Positions 6,634-14,234 are shown, numbered from the stretch's first letter. The stretch is DNA of 19,915 nucleotides from an uncultured Pseudoflavonifractor sp. (GCA_947383685.1 CANDEE010000034.1:1-19915); one strand, 5' to 3'. Translations and numbers: made by a program. Notes: generated from the letters alone by a model not told the origin.

Positions 6634-7722
6634 ATGCGTCAAATCGTCTGTCTGGCCGCCGAACCCTGGTCGGCCCTTCCCACCCGCACCCAACAGCTCA
6701 TGACCCGGATGAAGGACGCGGAGGTCCTCTACTTTGAGCCTCCCGCCCCCCGTGGCTCCCGGAGTTGGAAAGAACCAGGTCGGAGGCTTCGCCCCGGGCT
6801 GATTGCCTATACCCTGCCCCCGGAGGTCACCCAAAACGCCGCCCTGCCCCTTCTGAACCGGTTCAGTGCCAACCGTGCCGCCCGGTTTCTCCAGTCCAAG
6901 CTGGAGCGGCACCGGTTCCGGGAGCCTCTCCTCTGGTGCGCCAGTCCCGCCGGAGCACAGTATCTGGACGACGTAGCTTACCGGGGCCTGGTCTACGACT
7001 GCGCCCGGGACTGGCCCGACTATCCCGAGGCTTGGGAGAGCATTCTGGCCGCTGAGGCCGATGTGTGCTTTGCCGCCTCCCCCGACCTGTGCCGCCACCT
7101 GGCTCCCTGCAACGCCAACGTGACCCTGTTGCCCTTTGGCTGCAACTACCCCATGTTTGCCAAGGACGATCTGCCCCGGCCCGGCCCCCTGCGGGGGGTC
7201 CGCGGTCCCATTTTAGGCTATGCCGGCACCCTGTGGCCTGATTTGGACCTGAGCCCCGCCATTCAGGCGCTGGAGGCCCATCCCGAATGCACTCTGGCGC
7301 TGGCGGGAGAGGACAGGGGCTGCCGCCAGCTTCCCCGGCTGTTGGAGCTGCCCAACGTGCTGGCTCTGGGACCTGTGGCCCCGGTGGACCTGCCCGACTA
7401 TCTGGCCCACTTTGACGTGTGCCTTTACCTCCTCCGCCGCAGCGAGCTGAATGACGACATCATCCATGCCCGGATGTTTGAGCTTCTCTCCTCGGGAAGA
7501 CCCATCGTCGCCATGCTCCGCCCCGACCAGGTGGAGCACTTCCCCGATGTGGTCTACGGCGCCCACACCCCGGCGGAGTTCTCCCTTCTCTGCGCCCGCG
7601 CCCTGGCGGAGACCGGGACCTGGGCCAGAGACCGCCGCCGGGAGTACGGTAAGGCGGCGGCCTGGAGCCAGCGGGCCGAGGAGGTCAACCGGATTTTGGA
7701 AAGCATTGGGCTGTTCGCCTAA
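6634..7722 (+). CDS. glycosyltransferase, GT-B fold, TuaH-like
   Basis: A 362-residue protein. The N-terminal 'IVCLAAEPWSALPTRTQQLMTRM' and 'EVLYFEPPAP', the central 'YDCARDWPDY' and 'CFAASPDLCRHLA', then 'LGYAGTLWPDLDLSPAIQALEAHPECTLALAGED' reported here only in parts (the GT-B C-terminal nucleotide-sugar domain opens near 7213), and the late 'NDDIIHARMFELLSSGRPIVA' are typical of group-1 glycosyltransferases related to TuaH. It probably transfers a sugar onto a lipid-linked or wall polymer at the cytoplasmic membrane face. GAAAGGAAC is the ribosome site. It sits just behind the GT4-CsaB gene and ends before a palindromic terminator. Sugar specificity cannot be inferred. Confidence 0.82.
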   Translation: MRQIVCLAAEPWSALPTRTQQLMTRMKDAEVLYFEPPAPRGSRSWKEPGRRLRPGLIAYTLPPEVTQNAALPLLNRFSANRAARFLQSKLERHRFREPLLWCASPAGAQYLDDVAYRGLVYDCARDWPDYPEAWESILAAEADVCFAASPDLCRHLAPCNANVTLLPFGCNYPMFAKDDLPRPGPLRGVRGPILGYAGTLWPDLDLSPAIQALEAHPECTLALAGEDRGCRQLPRLLELPNVLALGPVAPVDLPDYLAHFDVCLYLLRRSELNDDIIHARMFELLSSGRPIVAMLRPDQVEHFPDVVYGAHTPAEFSLLCARALAETGTWARDRRREYGKAAAWSQRAEEVNRILESIGLFA

Positions 7723-7747
7723 ACAGGTCCTTTTCCTGGGAATATCT

Positions 7748-7785
7748 AAACACCCCCTGCCGTAAATTTACGGCAGGGGGTGTTT
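7748..7785 (+). terminator. palindromic terminator that also carries the PiT ribosome site
   Basis: A perfect 38-bp inverted repeat (19 + 19; arms AAACACCCCCTGCCGTAAA and its complement) followed by TTTTT up to 7787. It closes the glycosyltransferase operon. Its 3' arm holds GGGGGTG, the only plausible ribosome site for the ATG at 7788, so the folded form would also hide that site. Confidence 0.8.
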
Positions 7786-7787
7786 TT

Positions 7788-8723
7788 ATGCCGGTATTAC
7801 CTGTCCTTCTCCTTCTTGCCGCCGTCATTCTGGTCAACGGCTGGACCGACGCTCCCAACGCCATTGCCACCACTGTGGCCACGGGGGTCCTGTCTTTTCC
7901 TGCCGCCGTAGCTCTGGCAGCCGTATGCAACCTTCTGGGGGTGGTCTGCACTGCCGCGGTCAGCGACGCCGTAGCCCGGACCCTCTGGTCCATTGCGGAT
8001 TTTGGCCCCTATGCTCTCACCGCCTTGTCCGCCGCCCTGGCAGCCACTGTGCTGTGGGCTGTCTTTGCCTGGCGGTTTGGCGTTCCCACCAGTGAAAGCC
8101 ACGCCCTGGTCTCCGGTCTGGCAGGGGCCGCTCTGGCTCTCGGCGTGGAGCGGCTACGGCCGGAGGTCCTTCTCCGGGTCGCTTTTGGGCTGGTTCTCTC
8201 CCTGATCCTGGGCTGGGCCATGGGCCGCGCCTTCCGCCGGCTCCTTCCGCCTCAAAAGGGGGATTTTTACCGCCGGGGGCAGGTCATCGGGGCCGCCCTT
8301 ACCGCTTTTTTTCATGGGGCACAGGATGGACAGAAATTTCTGGGTGTGCTGGCCCTGGTCCTCTCCCTGGGGGGCGAAGGATTCACGCTGCCTGCCCGGG
8401 CGGGCTGGGGATGCGCCGGAATCATGGCTCTGGGGACCTTGCTGGGGGGCCGCCGCATCATCGACACGGTGGGGCGGAAAATGGTCTGCCTCACCCCCCG
8501 GTCCGGCTTCGCCGCCGATTTGGGCAGCGCGGGGACCTTGGCCCTGTGCACCCTGCTGGGCCTCCCTGTTTCCACCACCCACGCCAAGACCGCCGCCATC
8601 CTGGGGGCGGGGGCCGACCCCAACGGCAGGGTCGCCGGGTCCCTGGGGGCAGCCTGGCTCCTCACCTTCCCTATTTGCGGTTTTTTGGCCTTCCTGCTGG
8701 TCAAATGCCTTCTTTTGTGGTAG
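7788..8723 (+). CDS. PiT-family inorganic phosphate transporter
   Basis: A 311-residue polytopic membrane protein. The N-terminal PiT signature 'VNGWTDAPNAIATTVATGVLS' (about residues 17-37) and its C-terminal repeat 'GLPVSTTHAKTAAILGAG' are present, with 'GVPTSESHALVSGLAGAAL' in the middle and 'FHGAQDGQKFLGVL', a conserved PiT loop. It would import inorganic phosphate with H+ or Na+. The length fits the short bacterial PiT type. The start must be near 7788 because the signature lies only about 17 residues in, placing the ribosome site inside the terminator palindrome. No PhoU-like partner is adjacent. Confidence 0.9.
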   Translation: MPVLPVLLLLAAVILVNGWTDAPNAIATTVATGVLSFPAAVALAAVCNLLGVVCTAAVSDAVARTLWSIADFGPYALTALSAALAATVLWAVFAWRFGVPTSESHALVSGLAGAALALGVERLRPEVLLRVAFGLVLSLILGWAMGRAFRRLLPPQKGDFYRRGQVIGAALTAFFHGAQDGQKFLGVLALVLSLGGEGFTLPARAGWGCAGIMALGTLLGGRRIIDTVGRKMVCLTPRSGFAADLGSAGTLALCTLLGLPVSTTHAKTAAILGAGADPNGRVAGSLGAAWLLTFPICGFLAFLLVKCLLLW

Positions 8724-8753
8724 AATGTTCCTACTATAAAAGGGGGAATCTCT

Positions 8754-9413
8754 ATGCTTCGCTATGACGCTGTGATTTTTGATCTGGACGGCACCCTGCT
8801 GGACACTCTGGACGACCTGATGAACGCCGCCAACTACGCTCTGGAGCAGATGGGCTACCCCACCCGGAGCCGCAAGGAGATCGAGGCCTTTGTGGGCAAC
8901 GGAGTGGCTAAGCTCATGGAGCGGGCAGTCCCCCCCGGGACAAGCCCCACCGACACGGCAAAGGCTCTGGATGTCTTCAAGCCCTATTACGCCCGGCACA
9001 GCAAGGACGTCACCGCCCCCTATCCCGGCGTTTTGGAGACGTTGCACGCCCTCCGGGCCAAAGGCTGCAAGCTGGCGGTGGTATCCAACAAGTTTGACGC
9101 GGCGGTGAAGGCTCTGGCCCAGGACTACTTTCCCGGCCTTATGGACATGGCCGCCGGAGAAAACGAGGCCGGAGGCGTACCCAAAAAGCCCGACCCTACC
9201 ATGGTGCTCCAAACGATTGCCGCCCTTGGCTCCACTCCGGACCGGGCTGTTTATGTGGGAGACTCCGATGTGGACCTGCAAACAGCGAAAAATTCCGGCC
9301 TTCCCTGCATTTCCGTAACCTGGGGCTTCCGGGACCAGGCGTTTTTGCTGGAGCATGGAGCCGATACCTTTATCCACACTCCCGCGGAGCTGCTGAATCT
9401 GGTTGAGCAATAA
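8754..9413 (+). CDS. HAD-superfamily hydrolase, phosphoglycolate phosphatase-like
   Basis: A 219-residue protein with all HAD motifs: 'IFDLDGTLLDTLDDL' with the catalytic Asp pair (residues about 8-22), 'VVSNKFD' (motif II Ser), 'KKPDPTM' (motif III Lys) and 'YVGDSDVDLQTA' (motif IV acidic pair). The helical cap after motif I ('NAANYALEQMGYP...EAFVGNGVAKLMERAVP') matches the Gph/PGP group, which dephosphorylate 2-phosphoglycolate or other small phosphoesters. AAAGGGGGA precedes the ATG 8754. It follows the PiT gene by 30 nt and precedes the LysR gene by 31 nt. The exact substrate is uncertain. Confidence 0.87.
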   Translation: MLRYDAVIFDLDGTLLDTLDDLMNAANYALEQMGYPTRSRKEIEAFVGNGVAKLMERAVPPGTSPTDTAKALDVFKPYYARHSKDVTAPYPGVLETLHALRAKGCKLAVVSNKFDAAVKALAQDYFPGLMDMAAGENEAGGVPKKPDPTMVLQTIAALGSTPDRAVYVGDSDVDLQTAKNSGLPCISVTWGFRDQAFLLEHGADTFIHTPAELLNLVEQ

Positions 9414-9444
9414 GCGCAAAAGCCACAGCCGGAGGTGAATTAGC

Positions 9445-10338
9445 TTGAACACCACACAAATTTCCTGCTTTCTGGAGGTTGCCCGGCAGCTCAGCTTTGC
9501 CCGTGCCGCCGAAAGTCTTTACAGCTCTCAGCCGGTGGTAAGCTACCAAATCAAATCTCTGGAGGAGGAGTTGGGGCTCAAGCTCTTTACCCGGAGCAAC
9601 CGTTCGGTGGCTCTCACTGAGGCCGGCACCTACCTCTATACCCGGCTGGGGCCCATCAGCCGTCAGATTTCCGAGTCTGTCTCGGTGGCCCAGGCCATCC
9701 AGAACCGGGAACGGTCTATTCTCCTCCTGCTGGTACGGCGGCTCACCGACTATTCCAATCTGACCCGGATCATCAAGGATTTTTCGGACAGCCACCCCTC
9801 CACCCAGGTGGACATTTTCACCCAAAACGACGATGGTGCCTGCAAGCTGCTGCTCAGCGGAAAGCTCCAGCTTGCCTTCTGCTACCAGTACGAGATCCCG
9901 CCCCACTCCCGTCTCCGCTTTCTCCCCCTCAAGCGCGTCGATTACTATGTACTGGTCAACAAGAAACACCCCCTGGCCTCCTACAAGCAGTTGCTTTTGA
10001 AGGATTTGAAGGGGGAGCATCTGGTCCTTTCCGAGTCCGCGCTGCAAAAAAATCCCGGCCTCATTTCCCGCGCCGAGCTGAAAGGCCACGACATTCAGCT
10101 TGCCCCCGTATGCAGCACCTTCGACGGAATGCTGCTGACGGTAGAGTCGGGCGTAGGCTTCACCATCCTTCCCTGCGACGGGAAAAAACGGTTTTCCGGC
10201 CTTGTCAAGATTCCGCTTAGGGACCTGCCCCACACCGCCGTAGGCTTGGCCTGGGATTCTTCCACCGCCAGTCCCGCGGTCCTTGAGTTCGTGGAGCTGG
10301 CAAAAACCAGCGTGAAAAAGCAGGGCGGAGCAGAATAA
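9445..10338 (+). CDS. LysR-family transcriptional regulator
   Basis: A 297-residue regulator. The N-terminal winged HTH is clear: 'CFLEVARQLSFARAAESLYSSQPVVSYQIKSLEEELGL' spans about residues 9-46 (the recognition helix falls at S-Q-P-V-V-S-Y-Q-I), followed by 'LFTRSNRSVALTEAG'. The rest fits a LysR effector domain ('LQLAFCYQYEI', 'DYYVLVNKKHPLA', 'VESGVGFTILPC'). The start codon is TTG at 9445, chosen because GGAGGTGAA sits 8 nt upstream and the HTH starts at once. It lies 31 nt after the HAD gene on the same strand, so it may be co-transcribed. Inducer and target unknown. Confidence 0.92.
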   Translation: MNTTQISCFLEVARQLSFARAAESLYSSQPVVSYQIKSLEEELGLKLFTRSNRSVALTEAGTYLYTRLGPISRQISESVSVAQAIQNRERSILLLLVRRLTDYSNLTRIIKDFSDSHPSTQVDIFTQNDDGACKLLLSGKLQLAFCYQYEIPPHSRLRFLPLKRVDYYVLVNKKHPLASYKQLLLKDLKGEHLVLSESALQKNPGLISRAELKGHDIQLAPVCSTFDGMLLTVESGVGFTILPCDGKKRFSGLVKIPLRDLPHTAVGLAWDSSTASPAVLEFVELAKTSVKKQGGAE

Positions 10339-10554
10339 CAAACGGGCGGCCCCACTTGGGCACACCCGATACTCCACTCCATTGTGTTGGGGAGCTATCA
10401 GTTGCGGCAGAGAATCCCCTGCACTATATCGGATGCCGGATGTCTCCAAACAATGTATACAGCCTACACATCAGGGATATACGAACACGGGAATGGAACC
10501 AATCCGAACAAGTGCGGAGAATGCGGTAAAGAAGATAAAAAGGAAGGGAAGCAA

Positions 10555-11265
10555 ATGGATAAGAAGGTAGCATTCACGCAGAAATGGGTAGAGGGTGCGG
10601 TAAAGCGGTTTCTGCAAAAGGACGAGATTCTGGAAAGCGATATGGCAAAGATCAAGTACCTCTACATTGGGGAAGGCTTTGACAACACCTTTGTGATCAG
10701 GATGAGCATGGAGACGCCCCCGGACCCCTTTCAGGATATGATGGGAGGCGATGAGTGGGATTCAGCCTGTGTGACGGGCAAATTCCTTCCGATGTATATC
10801 GAATTTGCAAAGGAGAACCGCTGGGAATACACGAATTCTGACACCGGCGAGCGATTTTTTGAGCTTACCCAGTATGAGTTCTGGGACGAACATGAGGAAG
10901 AACACGAGGCGCTGGAGCAGGAGATCTCAGATTCCCTGGAGGATGGGGAGTGGGAAGAACGGGAAGCGGAGTGGGACGCCTTTGAGGAGGGCGTTTTCTG
11001 TGAACGCTATTACGAGGACCTGGGAGGCGGAGACGAGGTCTGGGAGAAGTGGTATAGAGAGACAGAGAGAGGTATTCAGAAGGATATCGTTCTATTCACC
11101 GGCCTGGAAGTGCTGCGTATGCCGGGGGCGGTGTATGAGAATCTGAATTTTGCAAAGGTAATGCCCCGCCTTCGGGTCTTGGAGGTCGTGGATACCAAAT
11201 TCCTCTCTCTGGAGGGCATTGATGACCTTGTGCGTCTGAAGCAGTTTTGCTGTTGGTTTAATTAG
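10555..11265 (+). CDS. acidic leucine-rich-repeat-type protein, probably C-terminally truncated
   Basis: A 236-residue, strongly acidic protein, rich in Glu/Trp around residues 105-175 ('EFWDEHEEEHEALEQE'). Its C-terminal part turns into leucine-rich-repeat spacing: 'VLFTGLEVLRMPGAVYENLNF', 'MPRLRVLEVVDTKFLSLEGIDDLVRLKQF'-like pattern (11160-11250), then an abrupt WFN stop. LRR proteins usually continue for more turns, so the end looks cut. GGAAGGGAAG before the ATG at 10555 decides the start; an upstream frame from 10384 codes a Cys-pair stretch (KCGECGK) without a good site. Function unknown. Codon use is less GC-biased than neighbours, suggesting acquisition. Confidence 0.6.
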   Translation: MDKKVAFTQKWVEGAVKRFLQKDEILESDMAKIKYLYIGEGFDNTFVIRMSMETPPDPFQDMMGGDEWDSACVTGKFLPMYIEFAKENRWEYTNSDTGERFFELTQYEFWDEHEEEHEALEQEISDSLEDGEWEEREAEWDAFEEGVFCERYYEDLGGGDEVWEKWYRETERGIQKDIVLFTGLEVLRMPGAVYENLNFAKVMPRLRVLEVVDTKFLSLEGIDDLVRLKQFCCWFN

Positions 11266-11470
11266 GGCTGTCAGATAATCAGGGATACGGTATCCTCAAT
11301 CATGTTTTCCAACGCGAACAGCATATTCAATGACGCTCATACCGCAAACCGATGCTTTCGTCAAATGTTTTCAAGGCTTACAGAGGAATTTATCAAAACC
11401 TGATAACAGAGGATCATTTCCCTCAGAGCTTAGATATATGAATTCTGCTTTTCCGGTGTAAAGCCAGGAG
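11266..11470. other. non-coding stretch after the truncated LRR gene
   Basis: No convincing gene was found on either strand. The plus strand contains a short open stretch of about 33 codons from the ATG near 11304, without a ribosome site or recognisable similarity. The stretch could be decayed continuation of the LRR gene. Confidence 0.3.
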
Positions 11471-11517
11471 AAGTAAAAGAGGTGGGTAGCTTATTAAGCT
11501 ACCCGCCTCTTTTACTT
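11471..11517. terminator. bidirectional terminator between the LRR gene and the symporter gene
   Basis: A 23-bp inverted repeat (11471-11493 and 11495-11517) with a single G/T wobble. Its outer part AAAAGAGG/CCTCTTTT supplies T-runs on both strands. The flanking genes converge on it. Confidence 0.8.
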
Positions 11518-11597
11518 GATTATTTATAAACATCTGGCTGTTTCTCAGCAGCCTCCATACTCTCTTATCGGTCTGGACTTTGGGGACCGCCCATTGT

Positions 11598-12962
11598 TTA
11601 TCCTTTTCTCCGTATCTCTCCGATGGCCTCCGGCGCCAGCACCATTACCGCCAGTAGGTTGGGAACCGCCATCAGTCCGTTGCAAACATCCGACAAGGCC
11701 CATACGCCAGTTACGCTCCCCACGCTGCCCAACGCCACAGTTGCCAGGAACGCCACCCGAAAAAAGCTCCGGAGCCTGCCGCTCCCCGTCAAATAGGCAA
11801 GGCCCCGCTCCCCGTAGTAGCTCCATCCCAACAGAGACGTGAACGCAAACAGCAGAAGGCACACCGCCACAATAAGGCTTCCCCGCTCTCCAAACACCGT
11901 GGCAAAGGCGGCGGCGGAAAGGGGCGCGCCCGTCATAGCTCCGGTCACTGCCCCCTCCCGGATGGCTGTCAAGGCCAGCTTTGGGTCGTAGACCCCCGAT
12001 GTAAGAATGCACAGGGCCGTCACTCCACAGACCAGAATGGTGGCAAAAAACACCTCAAAAATTCCCCAGTACCCCTCCTGGGCGGGACTGTTCACATCGG
12101 CGGCGGCATGGGCCATGGCAGAGGAGCCCACCCCCGCCTCGTTTGTGAACACCCCTCTCGCCACCCCATAACGGAGAGCGGCGGAAACGGCATACCCTGA
12201 CGCGCCCCCCGCCACCCCCTGGGGCGTAAAGGCACAGGCCACGATCTGCCGGAGGGCGGGCAGGACCATTTCCCGGTGGGCCAGGATGACTGCCGTCCCC
12301 GTGGAGAGAAAGAGCAGGGCCATGGCGGGTACCAGCTTCTCACTGACCCTCCCCACCCGGCTGACGCCGCCCCAAATCACCGCGCCCGTACACAGGGCCA
12401 CCACAATCCCCACCGCCAAACGGTTCCAGCCCAGAGCGGCGTGAAGGGCGGCGGAGATGGAATTGGACTGGACCATGGCACCTCCCGTCAAGGAAGCCCC
12501 CACACACCAGAAGGAGAACCACCCTGCCGCCCCCTTCCATCCCAGACGGCGGGAAAGGTACTCCATAGGCCCTCCCTCCCAGCCTTCGGACGTCCTGCGG
12601 CGGTATTTCACCGCCAGCGTCTTTTCCACAAAGCTGGTCATCAGCCCCAGCAAAGCGGAGACCCACATCCAGAACACCGCCCCCGGTCCGCCGAAAAAAA
12701 TGGCGGTGGCCACCCCGGCAATGGACCCGGTGCCTATGGTGGACGCCAGGGCAGTGGACAAGGCCTGGAACTGGGTCAGTCCCTTTTGCTTTTCTCTTTT
12801 TTTGCCCCGGAACAGGCTCCCCACCGAGCCTTTTCCCCACCGGGGCAGGCCAAAAACCGGAAAAAATCCGCTTCGGAGCGTACACCAAAGACCCACAAGC
12901 AAAAAAAGCCCCAATAGCCAGGGCTGCCACAACGCGTCCGCCAACCGTTCCAGCACGTCCAT
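11598..12962 (-). CDS. sodium:alanine (AGCS family) symporter
   Basis: A 454-residue membrane protein with about 10-11 segments. AGCS blocks visible: 'GLTQFQALSTALASTIGTGSIAG' near 12770 (given here in part), 'GGPGAVFWMWVSALLGLMTSFVEKTLAVKYR', 'GGPMEYLSRRLG' and 'GVFTNEAGVGSSAMAHAAA'. The family imports alanine or glycine with Na+. The ATG at 12962 was chosen; it follows GAGGTG almost directly, so the ribosome site is poorly spaced and a GTG one codon earlier is possible. The upstream leader contains the DUF1622 terminator (12996-13023), so it either has its own unseen promoter or depends on read-through. Confidence 0.9.
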   Translation of the reverse strand: MDVLERLADALWQPWLLGLFLLVGLWCTLRSGFFPVFGLPRWGKGSVGSLFRGKKREKQKGLTQFQALSTALASTIGTGSIAGVATAIFFGGPGAVFWMWVSALLGLMTSFVEKTLAVKYRRRTSEGWEGGPMEYLSRRLGWKGAAGWFSFWCVGASLTGGAMVQSNSISAALHAALGWNRLAVGIVVALCTGAVIWGGVSRVGRVSEKLVPAMALLFLSTGTAVILAHREMVLPALRQIVACAFTPQGVAGGASGYAVSAALRYGVARGVFTNEAGVGSSAMAHAAADVNSPAQEGYWGIFEVFFATILVCGVTALCILTSGVYDPKLALTAIREGAVTGAMTGAPLSAAAFATVFGERGSLIVAVCLLLFAFTSLLGWSYYGERGLAYLTGSGRLRSFFRVAFLATVALGSVGSVTGVWALSDVCNGLMAVPNLLAVMVLAPEAIGEIRRKG

Positions 12963-12995
12963 CACCTCATTAAGAGGTATGCGGCAAGGAAGAAA

Positions 12996-13023
12996 AAAAG
13001 ACACGCCATACGGCGTGTCTTTT
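12996..13023 (-). terminator. terminator after the DUF1622 gene
   Basis: A perfect 12-bp hairpin (AAAAGACACGCC and GGCGTGTCTTTT, loop ATAC). On the minus strand it is followed by more Ts. It lies between DUF1622 and the symporter gene and resembles the hairpin at 13430-13464. Confidence 0.75.
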
Positions 13024-13033
13024 CCACTCCCCA

Positions 13034-13384
13034 TTATTCTTCGTGGGATTCTTCTTCGTCCTCTTCCTTCTCTTCCTTTTCTTCCTGCTTCAGCTCAATG
13101 GCCAGAATAGCCCGGAGGATCACCACGCCGCCCAGGATGAGAATGTCGTTCAACTCCCGAACCACCAGGGTTTTCAAAATCTCGGCGGTCATCATAAATT
13201 CCAGCCCCAGCAGCAGCCCCGCCGCCAAGCGGCCCTTCACATGGATACGGCGGCGGGCGACGAGCGCGTAAATGTAGCGGATAAAGCTGGCCACCGCCGC
13301 CTCCGCCACGATAAAGATACCTGCCAATTCCAGCACAGGCACCACAATTTCCAACGCGATCTCAATCCACTTTTCCAAATTCAT
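13034..13384 (-). CDS. DUF1622 family membrane protein
   Basis: A 116-residue membrane protein with three membrane segments: 'IALEIVVPVLELAGIFIVAE', a middle 'GLLLGLEFMMTAEILKTL' and 'ILGGVVILRAILAIEL'. It ends in an acidic cytoplasmic tail of mostly Glu (from about residue 100). This is the DUF1622 architecture, including the conserved E/R around 'VKGRLAAGLLLGLEFMMTAEIL' (not fully quoted). Function unknown. AGAGAGGGAAAACC before the ATG at 13384 sets the start. It is bracketed by two similar hairpins (12996-13023, 13430-13464); the upstream one separates it from a perfect promoter at 13540-13568. Confidence 0.85.
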   Translation of the reverse strand: MNLEKWIEIALEIVVPVLELAGIFIVAEAAVASFIRYIYALVARRRIHVKGRLAAGLLLGLEFMMTAEILKTLVVRELNDILILGGVVILRAILAIELKQEEKEEKEEDEEESHEE

Positions 13385-13425
13385 GGTTTTCCCTCTCTTT
13401 TCCCCATTCTTCGACGGTCCCTTGG

Positions 13426-13533
13426 CAGAAAAAGACCACACCAGGACATACGGTGTAGTCTTTTGGGGAGGCCATCCCGTTTTATTAACGCATATCGTGC
13501 GCTGCGGCCAATACCTGCAGCATTTTGTAATTC
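13426..13533 (-). ncRNA. candidate small structured RNA (about 105 nt)
   Basis: A transcript from the perfect promoter at 13540-13568 would start near 13533 and end at the terminator at 13430-13464. In order it can form CTGC/GCAG (13502-13505 with 13517-13520), CGCA/TGCG (13489-13492 with 13498-13501), GGGA/TCCC (13466-13469 with 13475-13478), then the terminator stem with a T5 run at 13429-13433. It matches no RNA family I recognise. Alternatives are an attenuated leader for DUF1622, or the remains of an excisionase-like gene, as one frame (GTG at 13581) reads 'NAAGIGRSARYALIKRDGLP', like a small HTH. Confidence 0.4.
13430..13464 (-). terminator. intrinsic terminator or attenuator upstream of DUF1622
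   Basis: Arms AAAAGACCACACC (13430-13442) and GGTGTAGTCTTTT (13452-13464) pair at 12 of 13 positions around a 9-nt loop. On the minus strand five Ts follow. It lies between the promoter at 13540-13568 and the DUF1622 start. Confidence 0.65.
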
Positions 13534-13539
13534 TTTGAA

Positions 13540-13568
13540 ATTATATAATAATTCATTATTGCTGTCAA
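13540..13568 (-). promoter_or_regulatory. perfect sigma-A promoter
   Basis: On the minus strand, TTGACA (13563-13568), exactly 17 nt, then TATAAT (13540-13545): a full consensus match. The -35 lies in a dyad AATATTG/CAATAAT that could be an operator. Confidence 0.8.
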
Positions 13569-13581
13569 TATTCTTACTCAC

Positions 13582-13919
13582 AAATGATAATCCCTATATT
13601 GAAAATAGGCTGGCGGCGTTACACCGGCTATCTTTCATTTTTACACCGTCAGATGCATATTTTATCAGACCTGGTCATCTATACTACCGAATCCGCCAAG
13701 ATAGGGACGCCGCCGCTCACCCTTGGCCGCAGCACTTGACCTTGAGTCCGCTGCGAGGTACCGGAGCAAAAACCTGTCATCATCCAGTGTTACCCCTGCA
13801 CCGATCAGAATTCTTGGTGTGAATCTTGGAGCAGCTATCTCTTATAGGCCCAACCTTGCAGGTGTCAAACTCAGACCGCCAGAACATAGGCGCAACAATA
13901 TTGATTGTTAAACGGTGTT
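13582..13919. other. 338-nt stretch without a recognised gene
   Basis: No frame here has both a ribosome site and recognisable content. A minus-strand frame around 13690-13850 reads a plausible amino-acid composition ('GAGVTLDDDRFLLRYLAADS') but has no start, and looks like a gene remnant. Near 13578-13588 is ACAAATGATA, part of a motif shared with other promoters in the accessory region. Confidence 0.35.
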
Positions 13920-14234
13920 TTATTTCTCGCCGCCCCCAAGCGCGTCCCACATCCACCTGCCTGGGTTGAATACGGGAACATTTCTCGCGGGGATATTGAC
14001 CTGCTCATTCGTCCTTAGGTTACGCCCCACACGGGCGGCACGCTCTTTTACGCTGAACTTACCAAATCCGGTCAACTCTATCTCCTCTCCGTTGCTAATG
14101 GCTTTGCAAATTGAATCGCAAATAGCATCCAAGCTTTCATTGATTCGCTTCTTTGCAATTCCGCTATTCTCTGAAACGTAAGCTATAAATTCTTTCTTAT
14201 TGATAAACTGCAACCACCCTTCGAGTATTTTCAT
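13920..14234 (-). CDS. HU/IHF-family DNA-binding protein
   Basis: A 104-residue protein of the HU type. 'INKKEFIAYVSENSGIAKKRI' then 'SLDAICDSICKAISNGEEIELTGFGKFSVKERAARVGRN' (split here) match the HU helical base and first strands, and 'NVPVFNPG' is near the canonical 'VPxFKPG' after the DNA-binding arm. It would bend or coat DNA. The ATG at 14234 adds about ten residues to the usual HU N-terminus and has a poor ribosome site; a TTG eight codons in, behind GAAGGGTGG, is another possibility. It lies in the accessory region, so may be element-borne rather than the main chromosomal HU. Confidence 0.85.
   Translation of the reverse strand: MKILEGWLQFINKKEFIAYVSENSGIAKKRINESLDAICDSICKAISNGEEIELTGFGKFSVKERAARVGRNLRTNEQVNIPARNVPVFNPGRWMWDALGGGEK

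Noticed and set aside
13381..13581. A 66-codon minus-strand frame with an excisionase-like HTH stretch
   Set aside because: Not called as a gene because its GTG start lies upstream of the perfect promoter's -35, and the frame runs through the terminator stem into the DUF1622 ribosome site. Kept only as a possible origin of the candidate small RNA.
12276..13822. Several plus-strand frames opposite the symporter and DUF1622 genes
   Set aside because: They lack ribosome sites and recognisable motifs, and run across two terminators and a perfect opposing promoter.
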